DNA of 29,687 bases from an uncultured Oscillospiraceae bacterium (GTDB taxonomy: Bacteria; Bacillota_A; Clostridia; Oscillospirales; Oscillospiraceae). Of the stretch, positions 1 to 8,380 are shown piece by piece. The DNA is taken from the NCBI GenBank assembly GCA_900769845.1, contig CAAGIF010000187.1, positions 1 through 29,687 on the forward strand. Direction: 5' to 3'. Positions within the stretch are counted from its first letter, which is position 1; each line of letters starts with the position of its first letter. A program made the position numbers and the translations under genes. Below the pieces are notes generated by a model. The model was not told where the DNA came from. It ran no database searches and worked only from the letters and a program-made list of their open reading frames with translations.

Positions 1-3
1 AAG

Positions 4-40
4 AAAAAGACCAGGACAGCCCATGCTGTTCTGGTCTTTT
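4..40 (-). terminator. Rho-independent terminator after tRNA-Pro
   Basis: An inverted repeat with arms AAAAAGACCAG and CTGGTCTTTTT, plus an inner ACAGC/GCTGT stem and a CCAT loop, lies just downstream of the minus-strand tRNA. Read on the minus strand it ends in a T-rich run. The outer A/T pairs also make it look functional on the plus strand. It most likely ends the tRNA transcript. Confidence 0.8.
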
Positions 41-117
41 TGGTCCGAGTGTCGAGATTCGAACTCGAGGCCTCTTGAACCCCATTCAAGCGCGATACCA
101 AACTTCGCCACACCCGG
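41..117 (-). tRNA. tRNA-Pro (anticodon GGG)
   Basis: The reverse complement folds as a complete 77-nt tRNA with an encoded CCA end. The acceptor is CCGGGTG/CACTCGG with one G-U pair and discriminator A. The D stem is GCGA/TCGC with GG in the loop. The anticodon stem is CTTGA/TCAAG with loop ATGGGGT, and the T arm is TCGAG/CTCGA with loop TTCGAAT. The anticodon is GGG (plus-strand bases 81-83), preceded by U33, so it reads CCC/CCU proline codons. It stands alone with its own promoter and terminator. Identification is by hand folding; all stems pair. Confidence 0.95.
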
Positions 118-145
118 ATATTGCGTCGCTTCAGACGACCTAAGT

Positions 146-174
146 ATTCTAGCATATTCATTTTGAAAATGCAA
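146..174 (-). promoter_or_regulatory. Sigma-A promoter of tRNA-Pro
   Basis: On the minus strand TTGCAT (169-174) is separated by 17 bases from TAGAAT (146-151), with a TG one base upstream giving an extended -10. Initiation would fall about 20 bases before the mature tRNA 5' end at 117, which fits a short leader removed by RNase P. Confidence 0.7.
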
Positions 175-238
175 GCATTTTTTTGGGGAAATTATAAAAT
201 TTTACAGCAATGTTTTTTATACCAATCAACGGGGATGC

Positions 239-267
239 TTGATTTGTTCACATTCCCATGATAAACT
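239..267 (+). promoter_or_regulatory. Probable promoter of the ABC transporter gene
   Basis: TTGATT (239-244), a 17-base spacer and TAAACT (262-267) with an extended TG-A before the -10. It lies about 60 bases upstream of the ABC transporter start and faces it. The -10 is not ideal, so confidence is moderate. Confidence 0.5.
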
Positions 268-327
268 GAAAGAAATTGACCCGAATGCGAAGATATTTGA
301 CTTCAAACTTGAGAAAGGGGGCTTCCT

Positions 328-3300
328 ATGCTGCAGATTTTGGATATTCGCAAGAAATATGTTACCGGCGAACTGGTGCAAACTGCTTTGGATGGTGTGA
401 GCTTGAACCTGCGGGACAATGAATTTGTTGCCATACTTGGCCCCAGTGGCTCCGGAAAGACCACTCTGCTCAATGTGGTCGGCGGCCTTGACCGGTATGA
501 CAGTGGCGATCTGATCATTAACGGAATATCCACCAAGAAGTATTCCGACAGGGATTGGGACTCCTACCGCAATCACACAATCGGCTTTGTGTTCCAAAGT
601 TATAATCTGATTCCCCATCAATCTGTGCTTGCCAACGTGGAACTGGCGTTGACCATCTCCGGTATTTCCCGGGGAGAACGCCGTCGCCGTGCAGCGAAAG
701 CCCTGGCAGATGTGGGCCTTGGGGATCAGCTGCATAAGAAACCCAATCAGATGTCCGGCGGGCAGATGCAGCGCGTAGCCATCGCCCGGGCGCTGGTAAA
801 TGACCCGGATATTCTGCTGGCTGACGAACCCACCGGCGCTCTGGATTCTGAGACCAGTGTGCAGGTCATGGAGCTTTTGAAGGAAGTCAGCCGGGACAGA
901 CTGGTGGTCATGGTCACCCACAATCCGGAACTGGCGGAGGAATATGCCAACCGGATCGTTCGGGTGCGGGATGGCCGCATCATGGGAGACACGAACCCCT
1001 ATACCCCCGAAAAGGGAGAAATCTCACCTCCCCAGCATAAGAACATGGGGCGTTCCTCCATGTCCTATTTTACCGCACTGAATCTGAGCTTCAACAATCT
1101 GCGCACCAAGCTTGCCCGTACATTGCTGACCTCTTTCGCAGGTTCTATCGGCATCATCGGTATTGCGCTTATTATGTCCTTGTCCACCGGTTTCCAGAAG
1201 TATATTGATAAGATTCAGGCGGACACCCTGTCCAATTACCCCCTGACGATCCAATCGGAAACAGCAGATATGACCTCGGCATTCATGGCCTTCGGCACAT
1301 CCATGGCGGAAGCAAACCAGGCGCCGGAAGGGACGGTTGTGGAACAGCAGATGATTACCCAGATGTTCGCCCAGGTGGGAAGCAATGACCTGGCGTCTTT
1401 TAAGACACATCTGGAGGAAAATTATCAGCAGATCGGTCATACCATTACGGATATCAAATACAGCTATGGAATCTCCCCAAGGATTTACCTCCGGAACCGG
1501 GGGGATACGGTTATGCAGGCAAATCCTGCCACATTGTTCGATCATATCATGGGCAATTCCATGATGACCGCTTACATGGTTTCCGATGTGTTTTATGAGA
1601 TGATCGGTAACCGGGAGCTTCTGGATTCCCAATATGATGTGATCCGGGGGCGCTGGCCGGAGAGTTATGACGAACTGATCGTAGTGTTGTCCGATCCCAA
1701 TCAAATCACAGACTATATGGCCTATACCCTGGGTCTGAAGGATCAAAAGATTCTGGAGGATATTATCGACAGCGCCATGAGAGGAGAGCAGGCTGAGGAA
1801 GAGATTGCTTCCATGAAATGGAACTACGAGGATCTCATGGGTCTGGATCTGCGGCTGGTGAATGTACCGGATCTGTACTGCTACAACGCAGAGTACGGGG
1901 TCTGGGAAGATATGTCCGATGACAAAGCCTTTATGGAGGATTGCTTTCAAAACGGACTTCCGCTGAAGGTCGTGGGTATCGTCTGCCCCAAGGAGGGGGT
2001 CAGCGCCACTGCGCTGTCGGAAGGTCTGGCCTATACGGGGGATCTGACCCGATATGTGATTGAACACGCCGAAGAATCGGAGATCGTTCGCAATCAGCTG
2101 GATAATCCCAAGCTGGATGTATTTACCGGAACAGGCTTCGACGAGGAAAAGGAATCGAAACTGAATTTTGAAAACATGATCTCCGTGGATGCCAATGCCA
2201 TTTCTTCTGCCTTTGGTATGAATCTTTCAGAAGATGCGATCATGGATCTTCTGAAGAACTATATAGCGGATATCAGCGGTTCTCTGCGGGTAGATACCAC
2301 CCCCGCCCAGCAGGCCTTTGTAAGCCTTTTGGCAGAGCTGGGAAAGGGCATGCTTTCCAACCATGTGCAGGGAAATATGAATGAATCCGGGGCGGCGGTG
2401 ATCCGTCTTGCGGATATCGATGCCATTGTGGACGGTTATCTTTCCACATCCGATGCTACGTCCCGGATTCAGACTGTGGCAGACCAATATTCTATGGCTG
2501 CCGATGATTTTCGTCAGGTTTGCCGTCCGCTGCTGGTAGCTCTTGTCACAGATTATGTAGCGGATGCGTTGTCGGGGAATCAGAACCAGACTCCCGAGCC
2601 GCCCGCTGCCCCGGAAGAGACCCAGCCCATCCATACCCCGGACGCGACCGTTCCGGCAGAAACGGAAGAACCCTCCGGAGAGGAGCCGGTTCCCGCGCCT
2701 ACTGATAATATTCCGGAAGATGAGCAGACCCAGCCGATCGTGGAAACTGTCCCCGCGGCTGAGCAGCCTGCTGCTACGGATCCTGCAAAGACAGAGCCTG
2801 AGGCTGCCGCCCCCGTAGAAACGCAGCCTGTGGACAGAGAACCGGAAGAAACCCGGCCCGCTCCGGATCCCGGCGCGGACAGTCCATCGACGGACTTGGA
2901 GATTGAGCTGGATCCGGATATGTTCAGCGCAGAGATTACCATGGGGCAGATCGATGGCGTGGTTTCCAATTTTATTCTGGATCCCATGGTAACCGGCACA
3001 GCGGGTATTATGGGGACCAAAATGATGATCCCTACTGTCCGGGATATTCTGCAATCCAAGATTTCCGGATTTGGCAATGTGCTTTCCGGGTTCATCGGCA
3101 ATGCATTCTATGTGGATGGGGATAAGATTGCCAACGCCTTCCAGTTCAATATGACGGAAGAAGACATCCAGCGGTTGATGAGCGCCATGTCCGGGCAGAA
3201 CCGGGAGCGCAGCACAAAGGCCAACCTTCGCGCGCTGGGCTATGCCCGGTTGGAAGAACCCACCGGAATATCCATCTATCTGACGGATTTTGCCGGTAAG

Positions 3301-3834
3301 GAGGAATTCCTTGCTTTCCTGGATGGCTATAATGCGGATATGCAGGCCGAAGGGCAGGAGGAACAGGTGATCCGCTACACGGATTTGACCGGCGTGATGA
3401 TGTCCTCTGTGCGTACAATCATTGATTCTGTCAGTTATGCGCTGATCGCCTTTGTGGCGGTGTCTTTGGTGGTTTCCTCTATTATGATCGGTATCATCAC
3501 CTATATCTCCGTTATGGAACGCACAAAGGAGATTGGCGTCCTTCGCGCCATCGGCGCATCCAAGCGGAATATATCCCAGGTGTTCAACGCGGAGACCTTT
3601 ATTATCGGTTTCTGTTCCGGTTTGATCGGTATCGGAATCACATTGCTGCTGCTGATCCCCGGCAATATGGTGATCCAGCATCTGACGGAGAATCCAGATA
3701 TTGTCGCTCAGCTTCCGGTGATGAACGGCGTAGTTCTTATTCTTTTAAGCATGATGCTGACGCTGATCGGCGGCTTCATTCCCGCCAAGAAGGCGGCAAA
3801 GAAGGATCCTGTTATCGCCCTTCGTTCGGAATAA
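328..3834 (+). CDS. MacB-like ABC transporter, fused ATPase and FtsX-type permease with giant ectodomain
   Basis: This 1168-residue fusion should couple cytoplasmic ATP hydrolysis to conformational work across the membrane, as in the MacB/FtsX/LolCDE (type VII ABC) superfamily. The ATPase fills residues 1-225: Walker A GPSGSGKTT at 38-46, Q-loop FVFQSYNL near 88, signature MSGGQ at 142-146, Walker B DILLADEPTGALD at 161-173 and H-loop VTHNP at 196-200. A first membrane helix (about 262-286) is followed by roughly 745 residues predicted outside, then three helices near 1035-1060, 1088-1112 and 1132-1153 with the FtsX-like ERTKEIGVLRAIGAS between them. Residues 752-858 form a Pro/Glu/Thr-rich low-complexity linker within the ectodomain. 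The ATG at 328 follows AAAGGGGG at good spacing. Substrate is unknown; peptide or lipid export, or envelope signalling, are possibilities. It appears monocistronic, ended by the hairpin at 3853. Confidence 0.9.
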   Translation: MLQILDIRKKYVTGELVQTALDGVSLNLRDNEFVAILGPSGSGKTTLLNVVGGLDRYDSGDLIINGISTKKYSDRDWDSYRNHTIGFVFQSYNLIPHQSVLANVELALTISGISRGERRRRAAKALADVGLGDQLHKKPNQMSGGQMQRVAIARALVNDPDILLADEPTGALDSETSVQVMELLKEVSRDRLVVMVTHNPELAEEYANRIVRVRDGRIMGDTNPYTPEKGEISPPQHKNMGRSSMSYFTALNLSFNNLRTKLARTLLTSFAGSIGIIGIALIMSLSTGFQKYIDKIQADTLSNYPLTIQSETADMTSAFMAFGTSMAEANQAPEGTVVEQQMITQMFAQVGSNDLASFKTHLEENYQQIGHTITDIKYSYGISPRIYLRNRGDTVMQANPATLFDHIMGNSMMTAYMVSDVFYEMIGNRELLDSQYDVIRGRWPESYDELIVVLSDPNQITDYMAYTLGLKDQKILEDIIDSAMRGEQAEEEIASMKWNYEDLMGLDLRLVNVPDLYCYNAEYGVWEDMSDDKAFMEDCFQNGLPLKVVGIVCPKEGVSATALSEGLAYTGDLTRYVIEHAEESEIVRNQLDNPKLDVFTGTGFDEEKESKLNFENMISVDANAISSAFGMNLSEDAIMDLLKNYIADISGSLRVDTTPAQQAFVSLLAELGKGMLSNHVQGNMNESGAAVIRLADIDAIVDGYLSTSDATSRIQTVADQYSMAADDFRQVCRPLLVALVTDYVADALSGNQNQTPEPPAAPEETQPIHTPDATVPAETEEPSGEEPVPAPTDNIPEDEQTQPIVETVPAAEQPAATDPAKTEPEAAAPVETQPVDREPEETRPAPDPGADSPSTDLEIELDPDMFSAEITMGQIDGVVSNFILDPMVTGTAGIMGTKMMIPTVRDILQSKISGFGNVLSGFIGNAFYVDGDKIANAFQFNMTEEDIQRLMSAMSGQNRERSTKANLRALGYARLEEPTGISIYLTDFAGKEEFLAFLDGYNADMQAEGQEEQVIRYTDLTGVMMSSVRTIIDSVSYALIAFVAVSLVVSSIMIGIITYISVMERTKEIGVLRAIGASKRNISQVFNAETFIIGFCSGLIGIGITLLLLIPGNMVIQHLTENPDIVAQLPVMNGVVLILLSMMLTLIGGFIPAKKAAKKDPVIALRSE

Positions 3835-3852
3835 ACAAGATTTTTCTAAAAG

Positions 3853-3890
3853 AAAAACGGCAAGGTATGCTGCATACCTTGCCGTTTTTT
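3853..3890. terminator. Bidirectional terminator between ABC transporter and kinase
   Basis: A perfect 18-bp inverted repeat (3853-3870 and 3872-3889) with A-run and T-run flanks. It lies between two convergent stop codons (3834 plus, 3906 minus) and can end both transcripts. Confidence 0.9.
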
Positions 3891-3905
3891 GTGTAAGTGT
3901 ATGTT

Positions 3906-6845
3906 TTACTCCGTGACAATCAGATTCTTGGTGATCATATGCGCGCCGTTGAAATAGACAGAAACGGTGTAAGAACCGGGAATACTGGGAATCAGCGGGA
4001 TATCCAGACCGCAGTAACGGCCGCGGTTGTTCCAGAGGTTGTTCCATACGCCTGTTGTGGTCTTGACCAGCTGGGGAATGACCTTGCCCTCAGCATCCCG
4101 GATCACAAAGAGAATGGTGATCTGGTCAATGCTTGCGTTGGGTCTGTCCGGGGTATAGACCACCATAGATACCTGGGAACCGGCAGCATAGGTGGAGGTG
4201 TAGGATTTATCGCTTACATCCTTGTAGGTCCAGTTGGCTTTTTTGGGTGTGGGACAAAGGCTTGCCTGGATCTTGCTGCTGTCCACATTGTAGCTGTTGA
4301 AGCCGCCGGCTTCCGGGACCGGGAAATCCTTTTTGCCGCCAAAGACGGTGGAACCGTCCGCAGCCTGGATGGACAGCTTGTAGGTGGCGCCGGGAACCTT
4401 GTGGGGAATCACAGCGGAGGTTTCCTGGCACTGGATCACTTCATAACCCTCGCTGCCATCGGTGCTGTACATCAGCAACCAGCCGCCCTCGGGGGCATTT
4501 CCCTGGAACTGCCAGACAATGCTGAGCTTATAGGGATCTTCTTCGGTGGGGGCTACCTGAATGTCGGTAACAGTGGTGGGATTTGCAGTGACATAGGCTC
4601 GGGTGTTCTGGGTCATTCCGTCAGCCAGAACTTCTACGGTGTAGGCCTTGTCAGAGGAAATGCCGCTGAACTGGGCAGAGTTTTCCGCAGTGGTAACGGT
4701 TTCATCGTAGCCGCTGTCATTGTAGCAACGAATACTCCAGCCGGATACCGTAGCGCCGGCGGGGGTATTCCACTGGACGGTCAGCACACCATCCACGCAG
4801 GAGACCACATTCAGATTATCTGCCACGATGATCTCGGAAGCGGTGAACTCCAGGGTGTCAGAACCCACGATCCACAGATCAGAGATGGGGGACAGCAGCC
4901 GGAAGGTGTAGGTTTTTCCAACGGTCAGACCGTTGATGCTCACAGAATGTCCCGTAAAGGAAACAGTTCTCAGCTCTTCGTCCGCTGCCTGGTATTCCAG
5001 GATCCAATCCTGCTTTTCGGGACCGTCCACGGTGAAGCTTAGATTGGCAGAGCCGTCCTCTGTACCGGTCATGGCGGTGAAGGAGAGAATCTTGGTCTGC
5101 TGGAGAGTGGTATAGCTGCCGGAAACAGAGCCGCTCAGACGGTGGAAACCCTCTACCTCCAGAGAGATCTTATACAGCATATCCGGATTCAGCTCGTTGA
5201 ACACGGCTTTGCCGTTTTCAATGGGGGAGTACAGGGTGTTGCCATAGGTGTCCTTACACACGACGGTAAGGATAGATTCATCCACATCTGTGGTCACCAG
5301 AACGGTGATGGTATCTTCAAAACCCCGGATCTCCATGTTCTCGATGGGCAGCAGGTAATAACTGGTGTAGAAGTAAACGGCGCCGGCGCCCAAAAGGGCG
5401 ACGATCAGCAGCGCAATCACAACACCGATCCAGCCCTTCTTTTTCTTCCGTTCCTCGGGACGGCGGAAGAAATCGTCATCCAGGCCTTCGTCAAATTCTG
5501 CTTCCACATGGACGGGCTTTTTGGGAGTGTTGGGATTGATGAGGGATTCAAAATCAAAATCATCCTCTTCCTGTTCCACCTCGGGCTGCTGAGATTCAGC
5601 AGCGGCTTCTTCCGCAGGTTCTGAAATTTCTCCATCGGGCTCGGGAACTTCGGACTCCTCCGGTTCTTCGGGCTGGGGCAGAACGGGCTCCCGGTATTCC
5701 GGCTCAACCACGCCGCCGGGAAGCTCATGGTCGATCAGTTCGTCTGCCTCGGACAGCATGGAAGTGACTTCGTCGGAAATGTCGGTGTCAGCAAGAATAT
5801 CCTCCTGATCCCCGTCGGGGGCGGTTTCGTCGGAAACCATTTCCTGCAGGAAAGACAGCTCGCCGCTGTCCTGCGCGGTCAATTCCTCATCACTATCTGC
5901 GGTGACCGGAGGTTCGGTAACAGTCAAGGAATCCGCTGCATTGGGGGGGACGATGGGAACATCATTGACCCGGTTGCGCTGCATGTAGCTGACCAGCGCC
6001 TGTCCCATTTCAATGGGGGTCTGCCAGCGCTTTCTGGGGTTGGGATCGCAGGCTTTGAGGATGATCTCCGCCATTTCGTAGTCCGCGTTTGCGGGGGGCG
6101 GAAGCGCCTCTTCCGGAGCCTTGGTCTCAAAGGGAATCTGACCGTCATTGTAGATCTGATACAGAATCATACCCACAGCATAAATATCTGCAGTAGGATT
6201 CAGGGTCACCAGATCGTCATGCAGTTCCGGAGCGGCATAGCGGCTGCGGAATTTTTCCGGCAGGGAAGTAAACTTCAAAGAATTCAGATTTACAAAGCCC
6301 AGATCGCCGATGCGGTATTCCCGCTTGGCGGTCAGAAAAATATTGCTGGGCTTCAGATCGGCATGGATGTAACCCGCGCGGCGGCATACGGAAAGGGCGG
6401 AGCAAAGGTCCAGACCCAGATTCACAGCGCCCAGATGGGTCATAACGCTACGGCGCAGCTGCTTTTCCAGGGTACGCTTGTAGGGACTGATCAGATGGAC
6501 ATAGTAACCCAGCTGGTTGTTGTCCATGGGGGTGATCTGCCATCCGGTATAGGGCAGAAAGCCCTCCAGCTTGCTCAACTGCTGCAGCAGCTGAGCTTCC
6601 TTGACGATGTCGTCGGCCTGTCCTTTGAAGTAGGCGGTTGCGGCAGCGGCATCGGGGTAGGCGCCGGTAAGAAGCAGGGCATCCAGCTGCTTTTGGGAAG
6701 CCGGAACAGAGATGATCTTAACAATATATCGTTCATCAGAATTCTCCCGCATGGCGGGGCAGCAGGAAATGCCGCCGTGGCTGCTGATGGGATCTCCCAT
6801 CACAAAGCCATCCAGCAGAGGAGAAACGAGTTTATGTACGGACAT
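3906..6845 (-). CDS. Transmembrane Ser/Thr-protein-kinase-like protein with FN3-like extracellular repeats
   Basis: A 979-residue predicted single-pass kinase. The N-terminal domain (about 1-290) keeps the catalytic set: Lys43 in VKI, a Glu (83) in the putative alpha-C helix, Asp163/Asn168 in HADLKPSN, Asp181 in DLG and AAPE near 204-207. HRD has become HAD, so this is a non-RD kinase, and no normal glycine-rich loop is visible. About 40 residues separate the lysine from alpha-C, longer than usual. Residues about 310-468 are an acidic, Pro/Glu-rich linker ending in a basic RKKKKGW stop, then a membrane helix (about 469-492). The remaining 490 residues carry several beta-rich, FN3/Ig-like repeats. 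The ATG follows AAAGGAGG at good spacing. Architecture parallels PknB-type receptors but without PASTA domains. Targets and ligand are unknown. It diverges from the SH3 gene. Confidence 0.8.
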   Translation of the reverse strand: MSVHKLVSPLLDGFVMGDPISSHGGISCCPAMRENSDERYIVKIISVPASQKQLDALLLTGAYPDAAAATAYFKGQADDIVKEAQLLQQLSKLEGFLPYTGWQITPMDNNQLGYYVHLISPYKRTLEKQLRRSVMTHLGAVNLGLDLCSALSVCRRAGYIHADLKPSNIFLTAKREYRIGDLGFVNLNSLKFTSLPEKFRSRYAAPELHDDLVTLNPTADIYAVGMILYQIYNDGQIPFETKAPEEALPPPANADYEMAEIILKACDPNPRKRWQTPIEMGQALVSYMQRNRVNDVPIVPPNAADSLTVTEPPVTADSDEELTAQDSGELSFLQEMVSDETAPDGDQEDILADTDISDEVTSMLSEADELIDHELPGGVVEPEYREPVLPQPEEPEESEVPEPDGEISEPAEEAAAESQQPEVEQEEDDFDFESLINPNTPKKPVHVEAEFDEGLDDDFFRRPEERKKKKGWIGVVIALLIVALLGAGAVYFYTSYYLLPIENMEIRGFEDTITVLVTTDVDESILTVVCKDTYGNTLYSPIENGKAVFNELNPDMLYKISLEVEGFHRLSGSVSGSYTTLQQTKILSFTAMTGTEDGSANLSFTVDGPEKQDWILEYQAADEELRTVSFTGHSVSINGLTVGKTYTFRLLSPISDLWIVGSDTLEFTASEIIVADNLNVVSCVDGVLTVQWNTPAGATVSGWSIRCYNDSGYDETVTTAENSAQFSGISSDKAYTVEVLADGMTQNTRAYVTANPTTVTDIQVAPTEEDPYKLSIVWQFQGNAPEGGWLLMYSTDGSEGYEVIQCQETSAVIPHKVPGATYKLSIQAADGSTVFGGKKDFPVPEAGGFNSYNVDSSKIQASLCPTPKKANWTYKDVSDKSYTSTYAAGSQVSMVVYTPDRPNASIDQITILFVIRDAEGKVIPQLVKTTTGVWNNLWNNRGRYCGLDIPLIPSIPGSYTVSVYFNGAHMITKNLIVTE

Positions 6846-6869
6846 GGTATCGCCTCCTTTTACCTGGCT

Positions 6870-6898
6870 ATCATATAATAAAATTACAAAAAAAGCAA
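6870..6898 (-). promoter_or_regulatory. Sigma-A promoter of the kinase gene
   Basis: On the minus strand TTGCTT (6893-6898) is 17 bases from TATGAT (6870-6875), and the kinase ATG is 25 bases further on. Its -35 overlaps the left arm of the inverted repeat at 6896-6912. Confidence 0.65.
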
Positions 6899-6912
6899 CT
6901 ATTTTGTAGTTG
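6896..6912. promoter_or_regulatory. Inverted repeat between divergent promoters, candidate operator
   Basis: CAACTA and TAGTTG form a perfect 6-bp inverted repeat around a 5-base spacer. The left arm overlaps the -35 of the kinase promoter and the right arm overlaps the -35 of the SH3-protein promoter, so a bound dimer could control both genes. No regulator is identified. Confidence 0.4.
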
Positions 6913-6938
6913 TATTATTTGTAAATCGGTGTTATAAT
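6910..6938 (+). promoter_or_regulatory. Sigma-A promoter of the zinc-ribbon/SH3 gene
   Basis: TTGTAT (6910-6915), a 17-base spacer and a perfect TATAAT (6933-6938) stand 45 bases upstream of the chosen ATG. It faces away from the kinase promoter. Confidence 0.7.
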
Positions 6939-6983
6939 GTGATGCAAGAATGGATTTTTATCCGAATTATCAGGAGGTTTGTC

Positions 6984-7973
6984 ATGAGCAAGATCATTTG
7001 TGATGTTTGCGGAACCAAGTATCCGGATACTGTGGAAGCCTGTCCGATCTGCGGATATGGCCGCGCGGCTGAGCCTGAGCAGGCTCCGGATCCTGTTCCC
7101 ACTGAGGATATGGAAATGGACATGGCTATGCAATATGAAGCCCGCCCCAAGGTTCGCGGTGGCCGTTTCTCCAAGAGCAATGTCCGTAAGCGCAATCAGA
7201 ACAATCTCATCTATGAAGAAGAAGCCGTTCCCGAAGAACCCGAGGTGGAATATGCGGACGAGACTTTCGAGGAGCCTGTACAGGAAAAACCCGGCACTGC
7301 CCTGAATGTTCTGCTGGTGGTCGTGATTCTGGTGCTGCTGGTTCTCACCGGCTATATCTTCAGCACCATCTTCCTGCCCCGGATTCTGGAGATCGGGGAT
7401 CAGAACACGCAGCCTACCGTTGTTACCGAGGCTATCGAGACCGAAGCCCCCACTGTGCCTCCCGTGCCCTGTACCGGCCTGGAGTTTGTGGACTACACCC
7501 CTGATAAGGCAATTATGCTGGAGTCCGTTGGCCAGATGTACCTGCTCAATGTGAAGGCTATGCCCGAGAACACCACGGATACCATGACTTATGCTTCCAG
7601 CGATGAGAATGTGGTCACCGTCAATGAAGAGGGCCGTGTCACCGCTGTGGGCGAAGGCGCTGCCGTTGTTACAGTTTACTGCGGCGATGTTACACTGGAA
7701 TGCCAGATCATATGCTCCATTACGGAGGAAGAGACCGGAGCTCCCACCGAAGGCGCTACGGAAGAACCCACCGAAGCTCCCACTGAGCCCGGTGTCCAGA
7801 AGACCGTTACCAATGCCTATGTCAACATTCGCTCCGGCGCTGGTACCGAGCATGAGAAGGTCGGCGAATACAAGAAGGGCGATGTGGTTACTATCTACGA
7901 AACCAAGATGGCCGGCGGCCGCAACTGGGGTCGTACCGATGACGGCTGGATCTGCATGGACTATGTAAAGTAA
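6984..7973 (+). CDS. Zinc-ribbon, single-TM, Ig-like and SH3 domain protein
   Basis: A 329-residue predicted membrane protein joining an inside zinc ribbon to outside wall-binding modules. Cys6, Cys9, Cys20 and Cys23 form a CxxC-x10-CxxC zinc ribbon. An acidic linker (about 75-103) leads to a membrane helix at 107-131. Outside, residues about 164-243 resemble a bacterial Ig-like (BIG2) domain, then comes a Thr/Glu/Pro linker, then an SH3-like domain (273-329) with the typical NIRSGAGTEHEKVG opening and a GWICMDYV ending. SH3 domains of this type often bind peptidoglycan. I chose the ATG at 6984 because AGGAGG lies six bases upstream; the frame is open from a GTG at 6939, but that overlaps the promoter. 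It is divergent from the kinase and shares its acidic-linker/TM/beta-ectodomain plan. Confidence 0.8.
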   Translation: MSKIICDVCGTKYPDTVEACPICGYGRAAEPEQAPDPVPTEDMEMDMAMQYEARPKVRGGRFSKSNVRKRNQNNLIYEEEAVPEEPEVEYADETFEEPVQEKPGTALNVLLVVVILVLLVLTGYIFSTIFLPRILEIGDQNTQPTVVTEAIETEAPTVPPVPCTGLEFVDYTPDKAIMLESVGQMYLLNVKAMPENTTDTMTYASSDENVVTVNEEGRVTAVGEGAAVVTVYCGDVTLECQIICSITEEETGAPTEGATEEPTEAPTEPGVQKTVTNAYVNIRSGAGTEHEKVGEYKKGDVVTIYETKMAGGRNWGRTDDGWICMDYVK

Positions 7974-7986
7974 GAAACAGAATAAT

Positions 7987-8027
7987 GCCCTGCAAGAACG
8001 GGAAACTGCTCTTGCAGGGCTTTTTTT
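7987..8027 (+). terminator. Rho-independent terminator after the SH3 gene
   Basis: A perfect 11-bp stem (7987-7997 with 8010-8020) is followed by seven T's. The T-run overlaps the stop codon of the convergent DUF378 gene. No T-run follows on the minus side. Confidence 0.9.
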
Positions 8028-8229
8028 ATTCGCCTTCGATGATGCTGTCCCTGCGAAACAGGAAGGAAATACACCAAAGTCCCGCCAGACCGACGATTGT
8101 GTAGATAATCCGGCTGAAGACCGAAGCCTGACCGCCGAAGAGCCATGCCACAAGATCAAAACGGAAAATACCGATAAGACCCCAGTTCAGACTGCCGATG
8201 ATGGAAAGAATCAGTGCCAGTGTATCCAT
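8026..8229 (-). CDS. DUF378 family small membrane protein
   Basis: A 67-residue protein with two predicted membrane helices (about 3-20 and 38-58). It shows the DUF378 (YuzA-like) signature: SIIGSLNWGLIGIF near the start and IIYTIVGLAGLW in the second helix. Function is unknown for the family. I chose the second of two in-frame ATGs (8229 rather than 8235) because GGAGG is seven bases away from it and only one base from the first. Its 5' side faces ispE, whose leader has the same GGAGG-N-ATGAAT-ATG arrangement. Confidence 0.85.
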   Translation of the reverse strand: MDTLALILSIIGSLNWGLIGIFRFDLVAWLFGGQASVFSRIIYTIVGLAGLWCISFLFRRDSIIEGE

Positions 8230-8320
8230 ATTCATACCTCCATTTCTGCCTTTGGATACGGATATGATACCCGGATTTCTGATTTCTATGCGACTGTGAG
8301 GAAAAACTTTCAATGCCCCG

Positions 8321-8349
8321 TTGCAAAACTGTTGCATTTTCGGTATAAT
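8321..8349 (+). promoter_or_regulatory. Sigma-A promoter of ispE
   Basis: TTGCAA (8321-8326), a 17-base spacer and TATAAT (8344-8349), 31 bases before the ispE start codon. Near-consensus and well placed. Confidence 0.8.
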
Positions 8350-8380
8350 ATGCACCATAACAGCAAACGGAGGAATGAAT

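Noticed and set aside
2227..3681. 484-codon minus-strand frame antisense to the ABC transporter
   Set aside because: It is a shadow of the GC-rich coding strand with no ribosome binding site or recognisable domain; the plus frame has full ABC and FtsX motifs.
3897..5042. 381-codon plus frame antisense to the kinase ectodomain
   Set aside because: Low-complexity Gly/His/Val composition typical of shadow frames; it lies entirely opposite a supported gene.
5727..6878. 383-codon plus frame antisense to the kinase domain
   Set aside because: The minus strand carries intact kinase motifs with a good ribosome binding site and promoter; this frame has neither.
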